Shown: piece after piece, positions 42,761 to 51,930 of the stretch
Layout: every line of letters begins with the position of its first letter
Numbering within the stretch: the stretch's first letter is position 1
From: DASQEH01 sp038239485
GTDB lineage: Bacteria > Actinomycetota > Actinomycetes > Propionibacteriales > Nocardioidaceae
NCBI GenBank assembly: GCA_038239485.1
Contig: JBBSET010000005.1
Span: forward strand, 20,155 to 84,154
DNA: 64,000 nt
Reading direction: 5' to 3'
Notes under the pieces: generated by a model
Databases searched by the model: none
Seen by the model: only the letters and a program-made list of their open reading frames with translations
What the model was told of the DNA's origin: nothing
Translations under genes and position numbers: made by a program

Positions 42761-44167
42761 TCAGGGGGTGAGGCTCGCCATCCAGTCCTCCACGTCGTCG
42801 GCGGAGCGGGCCAGCGCGCCGGACAGGTTCTGGCAGCCGTCGTCGGTGACCAGCACGTCGTCCTCGATGCGGATACCGATGCCGCGCAGCGACTCCGGAA
42901 CCAGCAGGTCGCTGGCCTGGAAGTAGAGCCCCGGCTCCACCGTGAGAACCATGCCCGGCTCGAGCTTCCCGTCGAGGTAGCTCTCGCTCCTCGCGGCGGC
43001 ACAGTCGTGGACGTCGAGGCCCAGCATGTGACCGGTCCCGTGCAACGTCCACCGCCGGTAGACCCCGTTGTCCTTCTCGAGGGCCTCCTCGGCCGAGCAG
43101 GGCAAGACGCCCATGTCGTCCAGACCCTGGGCCAGTACTGTCATCGCCGCGATGTGGAAGTCCCGGTACGGCGCTCCGGGTCTGACAGCGGCCATGCCCG
43201 CCTCCTGCGCGGCGAGGACGAGGTCGTACAGATGACGCTGGTCGGGCGTGAAGGTGCCGTCGACCGGTAGCGTCCGGGTGACGTCAGCTGTGTAGAGCGA
43301 CCGGTTCTCGACGCCCATGTCGAGAAGCAGCAACTGGCCGGGCGTCACCGGTCCGTCGTTCTCGATCCAGTGCAGCGTGGTCGCGTGCGGGCCGCCCGCG
43401 ACGATGCACTCGTACCCGATGTCGTTGCCGTCGACCCGCGCCCGGCGGTGGAACGTACCCTCGATCCACCGCTCACCATGGACCAGCACGCTCGGCCACT
43501 CGCGCCCTGAGTCCTCGAAGCCTCGGATCGTGGAGTCGATGGCGTCCTGCAGCTCCGCCACCTCCCAGCGGTCCTTGACCAGTCGCATCTCGGAGATGAA
43601 GACGGCCAGCTCGGCGTCGGCCCTGGGGTCGCTGTGCCCGCTCACCAGCGCATCGACGTCGGCGTCGACACCTCGGTGGACGCGGGCGTCCTTGCCGGAC
43701 TTCAGCACGTCGGGCAGGTCGTAGAGGTGCCGGCAACGCAGCCCGTACATCTCCTCGGCCTCGGTGAGTGAGCGCCGACGCCCCGACCAGGCTTCGCCGT
43801 AGCGACCGTCGCGCCAGAAGGCGTCGTCGGTCTTGGCGTGGCGGGGGCGGAAGAACAAGGTGGGCTCGCCGTCGTCGATGATCAGGACGGCGTCGGATGT
43901 CTGGTTCCCGGTGAGGTAGACGTGGGCGGTGTCGGCGCGGAACCGGTAGTCGGTGTCGTTCGCACGCGGCTTGAGCCCGCCGGCGGGGATCACCAGCCGT
44001 TCACCGGCGAATCTCTCGCCGAGCGTACGGCGTCGAGCCGCCGCCCAGGCCGCGACCGGCAGCCGCTCCACCCTGTCGTCGGCGTCGGCCCACCCTTCGC
44101 GCATGAACGAGATGAGCGCCTGGCTCGACGGCACCGGGTAGACGGAGGCTTGGAAACGGTCAGACAT
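42761..44167 (-). CDS. pepP: Xaa-Pro aminopeptidase (aminopeptidase P family)
   Basis: Metallo-peptidase removing an N-terminal residue ahead of proline. 468 aa. N-terminal AMP_N domain (about residues 20-170) and C-terminal pita-bread fold with metal ligands in LLLDMGVENRSLYTADVTRTLPVDG (two Asp), GTGHMLGLDVHDC (His) and the EPGLYF / RIEDDVLVTDDG Glu residues. Start at 44167 has AAGGAG 6 nt upstream and overlaps the end of the MFS gene by 8 bp. Confidence 0.94.
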   Translation of the reverse strand: MSDRFQASVYPVPSSQALISFMREGWADADDRVERLPVAAWAAARRRTLGERFAGERLVIPAGGLKPRANDTDYRFRADTAHVYLTGNQTSDAVLIIDDGEPTLFFRPRHAKTDDAFWRDGRYGEAWSGRRRSLTEAEEMYGLRCRHLYDLPDVLKSGKDARVHRGVDADVDALVSGHSDPRADAELAVFISEMRLVKDRWEVAELQDAIDSTIRGFEDSGREWPSVLVHGERWIEGTFHRRARVDGNDIGYECIVAGGPHATTLHWIENDGPVTPGQLLLLDMGVENRSLYTADVTRTLPVDGTFTPDQRHLYDLVLAAQEAGMAAVRPGAPYRDFHIAAMTVLAQGLDDMGVLPCSAEEALEKDNGVYRRWTLHGTGHMLGLDVHDCAAARSESYLDGKLEPGMVLTVEPGLYFQASDLLVPESLRGIGIRIEDDVLVTDDGCQNLSGALARSADDVEDWMASLTP

Positions 44168-45482
44168 GGACACTCCTTGCAGGGTCGACACCTCGATTAT
44201 CCACCTCGTCGGTTGCCGTCCTCTGCACGTGGAGCAGCTGCCAGGCGAGGACCCCGCCGAGCGCGTTGATGGCTACGTGGACACCGACGAAGACGTGGGG
44301 CACGTCGAGGGCGAGGAAGACGCCCGCGAGCAACGGCCCGGCGGCGCTGATCCCCGTTCGCAGGGCCGACATCGTGCCCAGTGTGGTGCCGAGCATGCCG
44401 GGCGGTGCGACGGCCGCGGTGAGCGGGCTGAGGATCGGCGCGTACATCGTCTCGCCGAAGCCGAAGGTCATGAACGACACCACGAAGAGCACACCCGCGA
44501 CCGATGGGCTGGTGAACAGCGCGACTTCGAGCAGCAGCCAGCTCAGCACCCAGATACCGGCGACCACGATCAGCAGCGCCGCCGGCTGGCGTTGACCGGT
44601 CACCTTGACCACCAGCCACTGCAGCGCCACGATCACGAGACAGTTCGCCGCGGCCGCGGTGCCCACGGTGCTCGCCTTGACGGAGAGCTCCTGGAGGGCG
44701 AAGGCCGGGAGGCCGGTCTCGAACTGGGCGTAGAAGCCGGCGGCGAGCGCCATCGAGACGAAGGCGAGCAGCCGGACCGGACGGTTGCGGTAGAGCTGGC
44801 CGTACAGTGCCAGGCCACGCGGGCCGGGCTGGGGAGCAGGCCGGTCCACCTCAGGGTCGACGGTCCGGCCGGTCTCGTGATCGCTGTCGAGGGGGGCGCC
44901 CGGGTGAGGGTCAGCGTCGCCGGCCCCCGACGGCCCGCAGGCCCGGCGAAGCAGGTAGGCGGATAGCCCGAAACCGGCTGTGGCCGCGGCGAAGGCCGGC
45001 CACATGCCGGTCGGGCTGTCGAGGTCGATCATCCAGCCTGCGACGAACGCCCCAGCGGCCATCCCCAGAGCCAGAGCGGTGAACTGGTAGGCGAAGGCGC
45101 CTCGCCGATGGCCGGGAGCCGCGGCGTCGAGGACCATCACCTGGGTGGCTGGCCCGACCGCGGTGACTGCGGCGCCGAAGCAGGCCATGGCGAGCAGGAA
45201 CTCCCGGGGGCCGGAGGCGAGGCCGAGACCGAGGCAGGCGGCCGCGGCGGCGAGGCTGAAGAGCACCGCGAGCCGGCCGGCCGGATGGCGGTCGGCCAGC
45301 CGGCCGGCGACCGGGGCGGAGACGACCGCGCCGAGGCAGAATGAGGTACCGGTCAAGATGCCGACCGTGGTGCCCCAGTGCCGGGCGTCGACGACGTAAG
45401 CGAACTGGAAAGGAAGGATCATGCCCCAGCCGAGACTCTCGGTGAAGGAGGCAGCGGTGATCAGCCGGGTGCGACTCATCAT
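44160..45482 (-). CDS. MFS transporter
   Basis: 440 aa from ATG 45482 (or 45479). About 12 membrane segments with a hydrophilic central loop (DPHPGAPLDSDHETGRTVDPEVDRP). Motif A-like GRLADRHPAGRLA is present after TM2. It is divergent from a MarR regulator, which suggests drug or metabolite export under MarR control (inference). Longer in-frame N-termini add polar, non-conserved sequence. It ends inside the first codons of pepP. Confidence 0.85.
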   Translation of the reverse strand: MMSRTRLITAASFTESLGWGMILPFQFAYVVDARHWGTTVGILTGTSFCLGAVVSAPVAGRLADRHPAGRLAVLFSLAAAAACLGLGLASGPREFLLAMACFGAAVTAVGPATQVMVLDAAAPGHRRGAFAYQFTALALGMAAGAFVAGWMIDLDSPTGMWPAFAAATAGFGLSAYLLRRACGPSGAGDADPHPGAPLDSDHETGRTVDPEVDRPAPQPGPRGLALYGQLYRNRPVRLLAFVSMALAAGFYAQFETGLPAFALQELSVKASTVGTAAAANCLVIVALQWLVVKVTGQRQPAALLIVVAGIWVLSWLLLEVALFTSPSVAGVLFVVSFMTFGFGETMYAPILSPLTAAVAPPGMLGTTLGTMSALRTGISAAGPLLAGVFLALDVPHVFVGVHVAINALGGVLAWQLLHVQRTATDEVDNRGVDPARSVHV

Positions 45483-45570
45483 GGTGGGGGACGACAGCTT
45501 TCTGGTTTGGGCACGACCGTGTCGTTGTTTGACACGCAAGACTTGGATATCGAAACAATACGTCGCCACA

Positions 45571-45583
45571 TCGAACTATTCGA
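45571..45583. promoter_or_regulatory. Candidate MarR operator
   Basis: TCGAA-CTA-TTCGA, a perfect 5-bp inverted repeat in the 133-bp gap between the divergent MFS and MarR genes, 33 bp upstream of the MarR start. The gap is AT-richer than the coding DNA. Confidence 0.45.
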
Positions 45584-45615
45584 AGTCAAAGACTGTGAGG
45601 TGACACACTCGTCCC

Positions 45616-46161
45616 ATGAGCACGAGTAGCGCGTCGGCGTCGAACACACCCTCAGCCGCACCGACATCCGAGGCACAGCGCATCGAGAGGGACGTCAAGA
45701 TCTACGTCGCGGCCGGCGCCAACGAGTCGGTCCAGCGGGTGATGACGGCCGTGCACGGGCTGTCCCGCCGGCTCAACCAGTGGTACGACCGCCAGCTGGC
45801 GGACCTCGGCCTCACCGCAGGGGAGTGGTCGGTGATGAGCAAGCTCGTCCGTGACGGCGGCGAATGCGGGCTGTCGCCTAGTGTGCTCGCCGATGCGGCA
45901 AATGTCGCGCCATCGTCGATGACACACCGCCTCGATCGGATGGCGAAGCGCGGGCTGGTCTCCCGGGAGACCGACCCCGATAACCGGGTCCGCGTGCGGG
46001 TCCAGCTCTCGCCGGAGGGGTGGGAGCTGTTCCGGGTGGCGATCCAGGAGTCCGACATGCTGGAGTCCGACGTGCTCAGCCCGCTCTCGAAGGCCCAGCG
46101 GGTACGGCTGGCAGAGCTGCTCGAGATGGCGATCGAGGGCCTGGACGACGTCGACGCCTGA
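45616..46161 (+). CDS. MarR family transcriptional regulator
   Basis: 181 aa. A Ser/Ala/Thr-rich 30-residue leader is followed by a MarR winged helix (LADLGLTAGEWSVMSKLVRDGGECGLSPSVLADAANVAPSSMTHRLDRMAKRGLVSRETDPDNRVRVRVQLSPEG). Ligand unknown. Divergent from the MFS gene it likely controls. Confidence 0.9.
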   Translation: MSTSSASASNTPSAAPTSEAQRIERDVKIYVAAGANESVQRVMTAVHGLSRRLNQWYDRQLADLGLTAGEWSVMSKLVRDGGECGLSPSVLADAANVAPSSMTHRLDRMAKRGLVSRETDPDNRVRVRVQLSPEGWELFRVAIQESDMLESDVLSPLSKAQRVRLAELLEMAIEGLDDVDA

Positions 46162-46299
46162 GGGTTGCGGCTCGATGCCTCCGTGGCCAGGGTCTTTCTG
46201 GGATCACCTACAGCAAAGCTCGACGTGATGACGCCCTGATCGGCATGTGTGTCTCGTCTCAGTGCGGCAAGGGCTCTCGACTTCGGCGCCACCGAGGAG

Positions 46300-46328
46300 T
46301 TACGGTAGCGTAGGTTACGCAACCGTAA
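46300..46328. promoter_or_regulatory. Long operator-like dyad upstream of the desaturase
   Basis: Arms TTACGGT and ACCGTAA at the ends and GCGTA/TACGC inside make a nearly perfect 29-bp inverted repeat, 25 bp upstream of the desaturase ATG. The length and symmetry suit a TetR-family regulator of lipid genes. No such regulator is adjacent. Confidence 0.65.
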
Positions 46329-46352
46329 GTCGCCCGAGTGGAGAATGTCCCC

Positions 46353-47303
46353 ATGACCATCTCAGCCCAGCGCACCATGACGCAGACCGAGCTCCTCCTC
46401 GAGCTGAACCCAGTGGTCGAGCGAGAGCTCAACCGCCACATCCCGGTGGCCAAGGAATGGTTCCCGCACGAGTACATCCCCTGGAGTGAAGGGCGCACGT
46501 ACGACGGCATCCTCGGCGGCGACCCCTGGCTCGAGACCGACAGCACCCTTTCGGACGTGGCCCGCTCGGCGCTCATCATCAATCTCCTGACAGAGGACAA
46601 CCTGCCGAGCTATCACCACGAGATCGCCGTGCTCTTCGGGCGCGACGAGGCCTGGGGTGACTGGGTGCACCGCTGGACCGCCGAGGAGGGCCGCCACGGA
46701 CTCGCCCTGCGCGACTACCTGACAGTCACCAGGGCGGTGGACCCCATCGAGCTGGAACGGCTCCGGATGGCCCATATGGCAAAGGGCTACAAGTCCGCCA
46801 ACGACCAGAGCGTCCTGCGCTCCTTGGCCTACGTCTCCTTCCAGGAGCTCGCGACCCGTGTGTCCCACCGCACCACCGGCCGGGCGACCGGGGAACCGGT
46901 CGCCGACCAGCTGCTGGCGCGCATCGCCGCCGACGAGAACCTCCACATGATCTTCTACCGTAATCTGCTCAACGCCGCGCTACAGCTTGACCCGAACCAG
47001 ACGATGCGCGCGATCACCGAGGTGGTCAAGACGTTCGAGATGCCTGGAGCCGACATCCCCGGCTTCCAGCGCAAGGCGGTCGAGATGGCCATCGACGGGA
47101 TCTACGACCTGCGCCAGCACCGCGACGATGTCGTGATGCCCGTCCTGCGGTTCTGGAAAGTGTTCGACATCGAGGGTCTGTCCGGCGATGGGGAGCAGGC
47201 ACGGGTCGAGCTGTCCGAGTTCCTCGACGAGCTCGACACGCAGGCCTCGCGGTTCGAGGAGAGGCGCGACCGACTGAAGGCCCGCCTCGCCGCACGTCAC
47301 TGA
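46353..47303 (+). CDS. Acyl-ACP desaturase (soluble di-iron type)
   Basis: Introduces a double bond into acyl-ACP, as DesA2-type enzymes of mycobacteria do. 316 aa. The di-iron ligands fit ferritin-like desaturases: LLTEDNLPSYHHEI, WTAEEGRHG (E-E-x-x-H) and IAADENLHMIFY (DE-x-x-H). ATG 46353 has GGAG about 10 nt upstream; GTG 46338 is the alternative. Monocistronic behind a strong dyad. An electron donor pair is not adjacent. Confidence 0.92.
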   Translation: MTISAQRTMTQTELLLELNPVVERELNRHIPVAKEWFPHEYIPWSEGRTYDGILGGDPWLETDSTLSDVARSALIINLLTEDNLPSYHHEIAVLFGRDEAWGDWVHRWTAEEGRHGLALRDYLTVTRAVDPIELERLRMAHMAKGYKSANDQSVLRSLAYVSFQELATRVSHRTTGRATGEPVADQLLARIAADENLHMIFYRNLLNAALQLDPNQTMRAITEVVKTFEMPGADIPGFQRKAVEMAIDGIYDLRQHRDDVVMPVLRFWKVFDIEGLSGDGEQARVELSEFLDELDTQASRFEERRDRLKARLAARH

Positions 47304-47318
47304 CCGCCGAGATCTCGG

Positions 47319-50036
47319 TCAGGCCTGAAGGCCGGGTGTGGGCTCGGCCTCCGGCGAGGTGGCTGGGTTCGTCCGCATCCAGAAGTCGACGAAGTCGTCG
47401 GCCGGCAGTGGTCGCGACGTCAGGTACCCCTGGATGAGCGGGCAGCCGAGCTCGACCAGCATCTGGCGTTGGCTGTCGGTCTCGACGCCCTCCGCCACCG
47501 TGCTCATCTTGAGCTTGCCCGCGAGGCTGATCACCGCGTTGGCGATGTGAACGTCGACGGGATCGGTCACCAGGCCCTCGATGAACGTCCGGTCCAGCTT
47601 GACCACGTCGATGGCGAACCGCTTCAGGTAGGACAGTGACGAGTACCCGGTGCCGAAGTCGTCGATGGCGACGGAGACCCCGAGCTCGTGCAGGGTGTTC
47701 AGCGTGGACAAGGTACCGATGGTGTCGCTCATCAGGACCGTCTCGGTGATCTCCAGGCAGAGCTGGCGAGCCGGCAGACCGGTCGATGTCAGGGTGTCCG
47801 CTACATCCTCGGCGAGGCGGTGCTGCGCGAACTGAAGGGCCGACAGGTTCACCGAGACGGTGAGCGGTGCGCGCTCAGGGTGCTCCTGGGTCCACTTCTG
47901 CAGGGTCCTACAGGCGTCCTCGAGGACCCACCGGCCCATCGGGACGATCAGCCCGGTCTCCTCGGCGACCGGCACGAACTGCATCGGCCAGAGGATGCCG
48001 CGCTGCGGGGACCGCCACCGCACCAGAGCCTCCGCTCCGACGACGCGGCCGGTGTCCGCCGTGACGATGGGCTGGTAGTGCAGCTCCAGCTCGTTCTCCT
48101 CCAACCCCTGCCGCAGGCTCATCTCGAGGTCGAGACGGGCCCGGGTCTCGTCCACCGATGCGTCTGTGGACACCCGGTAGCAGTTGCGCCCGGATGCCTT
48201 GGCCGCGTACTGGGCGGCGTCCGTGGCTGCCAGGACGACGTCACGGCCCTGGTTCTCCTGTGTCAGCCCGACCCCGATCGACGCCGACATGAAGATGTGG
48301 TGTCCGTCGACGTCGAAGGGCTCCTGCAGCACCTGGAGCAGACGCTCGGCGACCGCCGTCACGTATTCCATGTCCGGAGCGTCCTCGACCAAGACGATGA
48401 ACTCGTCCCCGGACATCCTGGCCACCGAGTCGGCCGCCGAGACCGCCGACAGCAGCCGCTGGGACACCTGCAGCAGGAGCTTGTCGCCGACGATGTGGCC
48501 GAAGGAGTCGTTCACCAGCTTGAACCGGTCGAGGTCCATGTAGAGCAAGCCGTGGTGCACCCCGGTCGCACTGCTTCGCGCCAGGGCGTGGTCGAGCCTT
48601 TCGAGCAGGAGCCGCCGGTTCGGCAGGCCGGTGAGCTCGTCATGCAGCGCTCGGCGGGTCATCTCGTCCTGGAAGGCCCGTCGCTCGGTGACGTCACGGA
48701 GCACGAGTACCGCGCCGACGTGTTCGCCCTCGGCCCGCAGCGGGGTGATGCTGTAGGCGATGTCGAGGGTGTCGCCGTCGGGTGGCCCGAGGGTCGCGTC
48801 GGCATCCTGCGCGACCATCTGGTTCAGGACCATGCTGGTGAAGTCGATCGGGATCCGCCGGTGCCGAAGCGTCAGCACGTCCTTGATGTGGCGCCCGAGG
48901 ACCGCGTCGTCGCTCGTGTGGTGGAGCATCCGCACCGCGGCAGGGTTGGCGAAGGTCAGATGTGATCGCATGTCCAGGGCGATGACGCCCTCGCTCTGGG
49001 AGTTGGTGATCGTGCGCAGCCGGGCGATGAGGTCCGCGGCGCGCAGCACGTCGCCGGCGACGCCGGCCAGAGTCAGCAGGGTGTCCAGGTCGTTGCTGTC
49101 CCAGTGGTCGGTGCCCAGCCTCTTGTCGACACGCAACCGCTGTCCGTCGAGCAGCGGGGCGCTCGTCGAGCGGATCGGGTCGGCGTCGGTCTCGCTGACG
49201 ATGTCGGCGACCTCCGCACCCAGCAGATTCCGCGCTGCAGTCACCAGGTCCTGGCGTACCTCGGAGGGGTCGGTGTGGGTTCGCAGCGAGGCGATCGCCT
49301 GCTGGAGCCGCTCGGCGTGGAGACGGCCGTTCTGCTCGGTGACCGAAGCAGCGTAGGCCCGGTAGAAGAACAGCACGACTCCGACCACCAAGATGGCCGC
49401 CCACGCGGAGGCGCCGATGGCGAGCGCCGCCAGACCTCCGAGCGTGATCGCCCCGACCCAGGGGATGAGCCGGCCGGACAGCTCCTTGACCATGGGGATG
49501 TACGGCGAGCCCGACGCGTAGGCCGCGATGCCTCGCACCGTCAGCGCGGAGACCCCGGTCAGGACGAAGGCGGCGCACATGCCCGCGAGGACGTCGCCGA
49601 TCTGCGGGTTCGCTGACGGCGACACTCGGAGCAGGCGCACGACGGCGATCGCGACCGAGCCCGAGAGCAGGAGGCTCCCGACGTTGAAAGCGGTCTTGAG
49701 TCGCTGACGTCGGAGCACGATGCTGCTGATCAGGGACGCGGCCATGATGACCGTCAGGCACTGCCAGGGAGTGATGATGACGAGCGCGGGTACCAGAGGG
49801 ACCTCGTCGAGGGGGATGCCCTCCACGTTCCCGAGGGTGGTGACGGTGCGGCGAGGTCGCGTCTGCAGGATCACCAGGGCGATACCGAGCAGGACGAAGA
49901 ACCACGTCTGAGCGACGGACGCACGCAATGGCTCGGCCAGGACAACCGCCGCCGAGGCCAGCAGCCCAACCGACAGCGTGCCGAGACTGGCGATCCGCAG
50001 TCCAAGCGGGGGTGCGGCTGTGCGCGTTCGCGTCAC
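47319..50036 (-). CDS. Membrane sensor with PAS, GGDEF and EAL domains (c-di-GMP turnover)
   Basis: 905 aa. About 6-7 N-terminal transmembrane helices (residues 10-230), a GAF-like region, a PAS domain (about 340-455), GGDEF (about 460-620) and EAL (about 640-890). The cyclase motif reads SGDEF (542-546), with the first Gly replaced, so activity may be kept. The EAL motif (669-671) and the IDDFGTGYSS loop with catalytic acids look intact, so phosphodiesterase activity is likely. Monocistronic; it converges with the desaturase gene. Confidence 0.93.
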   Translation of the reverse strand: MTRTRTAAPPLGLRIASLGTLSVGLLASAAVVLAEPLRASVAQTWFFVLLGIALVILQTRPRRTVTTLGNVEGIPLDEVPLVPALVIITPWQCLTVIMAASLISSIVLRRQRLKTAFNVGSLLLSGSVAIAVVRLLRVSPSANPQIGDVLAGMCAAFVLTGVSALTVRGIAAYASGSPYIPMVKELSGRLIPWVGAITLGGLAALAIGASAWAAILVVGVVLFFYRAYAASVTEQNGRLHAERLQQAIASLRTHTDPSEVRQDLVTAARNLLGAEVADIVSETDADPIRSTSAPLLDGQRLRVDKRLGTDHWDSNDLDTLLTLAGVAGDVLRAADLIARLRTITNSQSEGVIALDMRSHLTFANPAAVRMLHHTSDDAVLGRHIKDVLTLRHRRIPIDFTSMVLNQMVAQDADATLGPPDGDTLDIAYSITPLRAEGEHVGAVLVLRDVTERRAFQDEMTRRALHDELTGLPNRRLLLERLDHALARSSATGVHHGLLYMDLDRFKLVNDSFGHIVGDKLLLQVSQRLLSAVSAADSVARMSGDEFIVLVEDAPDMEYVTAVAERLLQVLQEPFDVDGHHIFMSASIGVGLTQENQGRDVVLAATDAAQYAAKASGRNCYRVSTDASVDETRARLDLEMSLRQGLEENELELHYQPIVTADTGRVVGAEALVRWRSPQRGILWPMQFVPVAEETGLIVPMGRWVLEDACRTLQKWTQEHPERAPLTVSVNLSALQFAQHRLAEDVADTLTSTGLPARQLCLEITETVLMSDTIGTLSTLNTLHELGVSVAIDDFGTGYSSLSYLKRFAIDVVKLDRTFIEGLVTDPVDVHIANAVISLAGKLKMSTVAEGVETDSQRQMLVELGCPLIQGYLTSRPLPADDFVDFWMRTNPATSPEAEPTPGLQA

Positions 50037-50097
50037 TACCGTACGGTACCGGCCCTGAAGTCTCTCAGAGGCTGTTCCCCGTAGTTTGGCGTACCGG

Positions 50098-50319
50098 TCA
50101 CTCCCAGGCGGACGTCTTGCTGTACGCCGGACGAGCTTCCCACGCGGATGTGGCGACGCTCACGGTCGAACCCGGGTGCCGGAGCTCCGAGGCGGACGTG
50201 TGACCGTGGGTGGTGGCCGCCGATCCCCAGGCCTCAGTGGAGCCACCGAGGCCGACTGCGGCGGTGGCGACCAGGGCTAGGACGGAAGCGGCGACGCGAC
50301 GAGAGATTGAGACATTCAT
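50098..50319 (-). CDS. Small secreted peptide with TSAWE repeats
   Basis: 73 aa, unrecognised. Signal peptide (basic MNVSISRR, core VAASVLALVATAAVGL). The mature part of about 40 residues is Ser/Thr/Ala-rich and ends in two copies of TSAWE (58-62 and 69-73), the second at the very C-terminus. AAGGAA lies 8 nt before the ATG. Upstream is an AT-rich region with a DosR-half-site-like GGGACC. It may be a secreted peptide or wall protein of the DosRS-like island. Could be lineage-specific. Confidence 0.55.
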   Translation of the reverse strand: MNVSISRRVAASVLALVATAAVGLGGSTEAWGSAATTHGHTSASELRHPGSTVSVATSAWEARPAYSKTSAWE

Positions 50320-50646
50320 GGTAGTTCCTTGCTCGAGGGGTTGAGTGGGGCGTTCAACGGGTGCTCACGATCACCAGCATGATAGGAAGCACCGCAAGCG
50401 TCGCGAACCAGGCAAGCGGTCTGTTCTGCCTGATCAACGATCATTGGGACCTTTGGGTGTAGATGCCTACTAACTGGGTGTGATTGACATACTACTCTGT
50501 GTAGGAGCAGAAAGCGAAATATTAGATTAAATTGGACACAGTTTTTTCAACCAGCCCATCGGTCGGCGTTAGGATCACGGACCGGGCGCTCGCTGCCGGG
50601 GTCACGTCCTGCGTCGGCGAGGCACCCGGAGGTGTAGAACTGACGT
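50320..50646. promoter_or_regulatory. AT-rich divergent control region
   Basis: No gene seen. GC content drops sharply at about 50440-50550. GGGACCTTTGGG (50446-50457) resembles half of a DosR box, TTGACA is at 50484-50489, and CTAC...GTAG inverted repeats surround it. It probably controls the secreted peptide and the response regulator. Confidence 0.4.
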
Positions 50647-51297
50647 GTGGTTTCCTCCGACGGCCGGATCCGCATCTTCTTGCTCGACGACCATGAGATC
50701 GTCAGGCGGGGCCTGCGAGACCTTTTCGAGGCCGAGCCAGACTTCGAGGTGGTGGGGGAGTCGGGCTCGGCTGTCGAGGCTCAGAGCCGGATTCCTGCGC
50801 TGCGCCCCGACGTCGCGGTCCTCGACGGCAGGCTTCCCGACGGAAGCGGCGTCGATGTGTGCCGGAGTGTCCGGTCCGTCGACCCGACGATCCAGGCGCT
50901 GATCCTCACGTCCTACGACGACGACGAGGCGCTTTTCGCGTCCATCATGGCGGGTGCGGCCGGCTATGTGCTCAAACAGGTCCGTAGCACCGACCTGGTC
51001 GACGCGGTTCGCCGGGTCGCGGCCGGCCAGTCACTGCTCGACCCTGCGGTGACGCGTCGCGTGCTCGAGCGGCTCCGGCAAGGCGCCGACAACGAGCCCG
51101 ACGAGCTGGCGGAGCTGACCGAGCAGGAGCGCAAGATCCTCGAGCTGATCGCCGAAGGCCTCACGAACCGTCAGATCGCCGAGCGCATCTTCCTGGCCGA
51201 GAAGACGGTGAAGAACTACGTGTCCAGCATCCTCATGAAGCTTGGCCTGGAGCGGCGTACCCAGGCAGCCGTCCTGGCCTCGAAGCTTCTCCGCTAG
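50647..51297 (+). CDS. NarL/DevR-type response regulator
   Basis: 216 aa. Receiver domain (residues about 6-120) with the acidic pocket FLLDDHE, phospho-acceptor Asp60 (VLDGRLPDGSG), Thr/Ser in LILTSYDD, and the conserved Lys in VLKQV. LuxR-type helix-turn-helix (about 150-210: LTEQERKILELIAEGLTNRQIAERIFLAEKTVKNYVSSILMKLG). It is close to mycobacterial DevR/DosR in plan and length. A GAF kinase lies 1.4 kb away. The GTG start could be 50645 or 50647; only 50647 is in frame. Converges with usp, overlapping 4 bp. Confidence 0.93.
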   Translation: MVSSDGRIRIFLLDDHEIVRRGLRDLFEAEPDFEVVGESGSAVEAQSRIPALRPDVAVLDGRLPDGSGVDVCRSVRSVDPTIQALILTSYDDDEALFASIMAGAAGYVLKQVRSTDLVDAVRRVAAGQSLLDPAVTRRVLERLRQGADNEPDELAELTEQERKILELIAEGLTNRQIAERIFLAEKTVKNYVSSILMKLGLERRTQAAVLASKLLR

Positions 51298-51812
51298 CGG
51301 CTCGGGGACGTGACGTCCCGGGGCGTGGCCGGCTCGTCAAGAGCCGCGAGCTCGGGTACGTGGTCGGCCGTGCCCTCCTCGGTCGGGTCCCGAACGATCA
51401 TGACGGCACACGTCGCGTGCCGGACGCAGTAGTCCCCGACCGTGCCGAACAGGTCTCGTCGCCACTGGCCCTCCTTGGATGCTCCCAGCACGAGGTAAGC
51501 GGCGTCCTTCGCAAGCCGGCGCAGCACCTTGGCCGGATCGCCCTGGATGACCTGTCTCGAGAGCACCGGCCGGGCATCGACCTGGGCCAAGGTCAGGGCG
51601 ATCTCCTGGTCCTGGATCTGCTGGGCGTCGTGTCGCGCATGCTCGGGCAGGTAGCCGTCCGCGGCCCCGTCCTCCGCCCATGTCCAGGCTGTGATCACCT
51701 CGAGCGGGCTGCCGCGCAGGGCTGCCTCCTGGATGGCGAAGGTGAGCGCCGCATGGCTTCCCTGGGTTCCGTCCACACCGACGACGACCCCACGCGCGTG
51801 CAGGCCGGTCAT
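51294..51812 (-). CDS. Universal stress protein (UspA family)
   Basis: 172 aa, a single Usp domain: VVVGVDGTQGSHAALTFAIQEAALRG at the start, and an ATP-binding-like C-terminus LVLGASKEGQWRRDLFGTVGDYCVRHATCAVMIVR (G-2x-G-9x-G(S/T)-type). A 30-residue polar tail follows. In mycobacteria Usp genes are prominent members of the DosR regulon. A DosR-box-like dyad lies about 108 bp upstream. Start at ATG 51812 with AGGGGG upstream; a longer N-terminus is unlikely. Confidence 0.88.
   Translation of the reverse strand: MTGLHARGVVVGVDGTQGSHAALTFAIQEAALRGSPLEVITAWTWAEDGAADGYLPEHARHDAQQIQDQEIALTLAQVDARPVLSRQVIQGDPAKVLRRLAKDAAYLVLGASKEGQWRRDLFGTVGDYCVRHATCAVMIVRDPTEEGTADHVPELAALDEPATPRDVTSPSR
51305..51319. 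terminator. Perfect dyad at the convergent ends of the response regulator and usp genes
   Basis: GGGACGT-G-ACGTCCC, 7-bp arms, 8 bp after the response regulator stop and inside the last usp codons. It may stop both transcripts. It also looks like a DosR box with one extra central base. Confidence 0.4.
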
Positions 51813-51910
51813 GGGACCCCCTGTCGATTGCCGAGACCGACTGGGAACAGCCGGTCCAGCCAGCCTGTGCCCTTCCGCCCGGTTCTGACAGGGGCGGGCG
51901 GCCCGCACGG

Positions 51911-51930
51911 ACCGGGACCAATGGCCCGCC
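51911..51930 (-). promoter_or_regulatory. DosR-box-like operator upstream of usp
   Basis: On the minus strand the core is GGGCC-ATTG-GTCCC, with the 5-4-5 architecture of the mycobacterial DosR box (GGGAC-TWWA-GTCCC). Its centre is about 108 bp before the usp start. The whole 420-bp gap 51813-52232 holds no other gene I can support. Confidence 0.5.
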
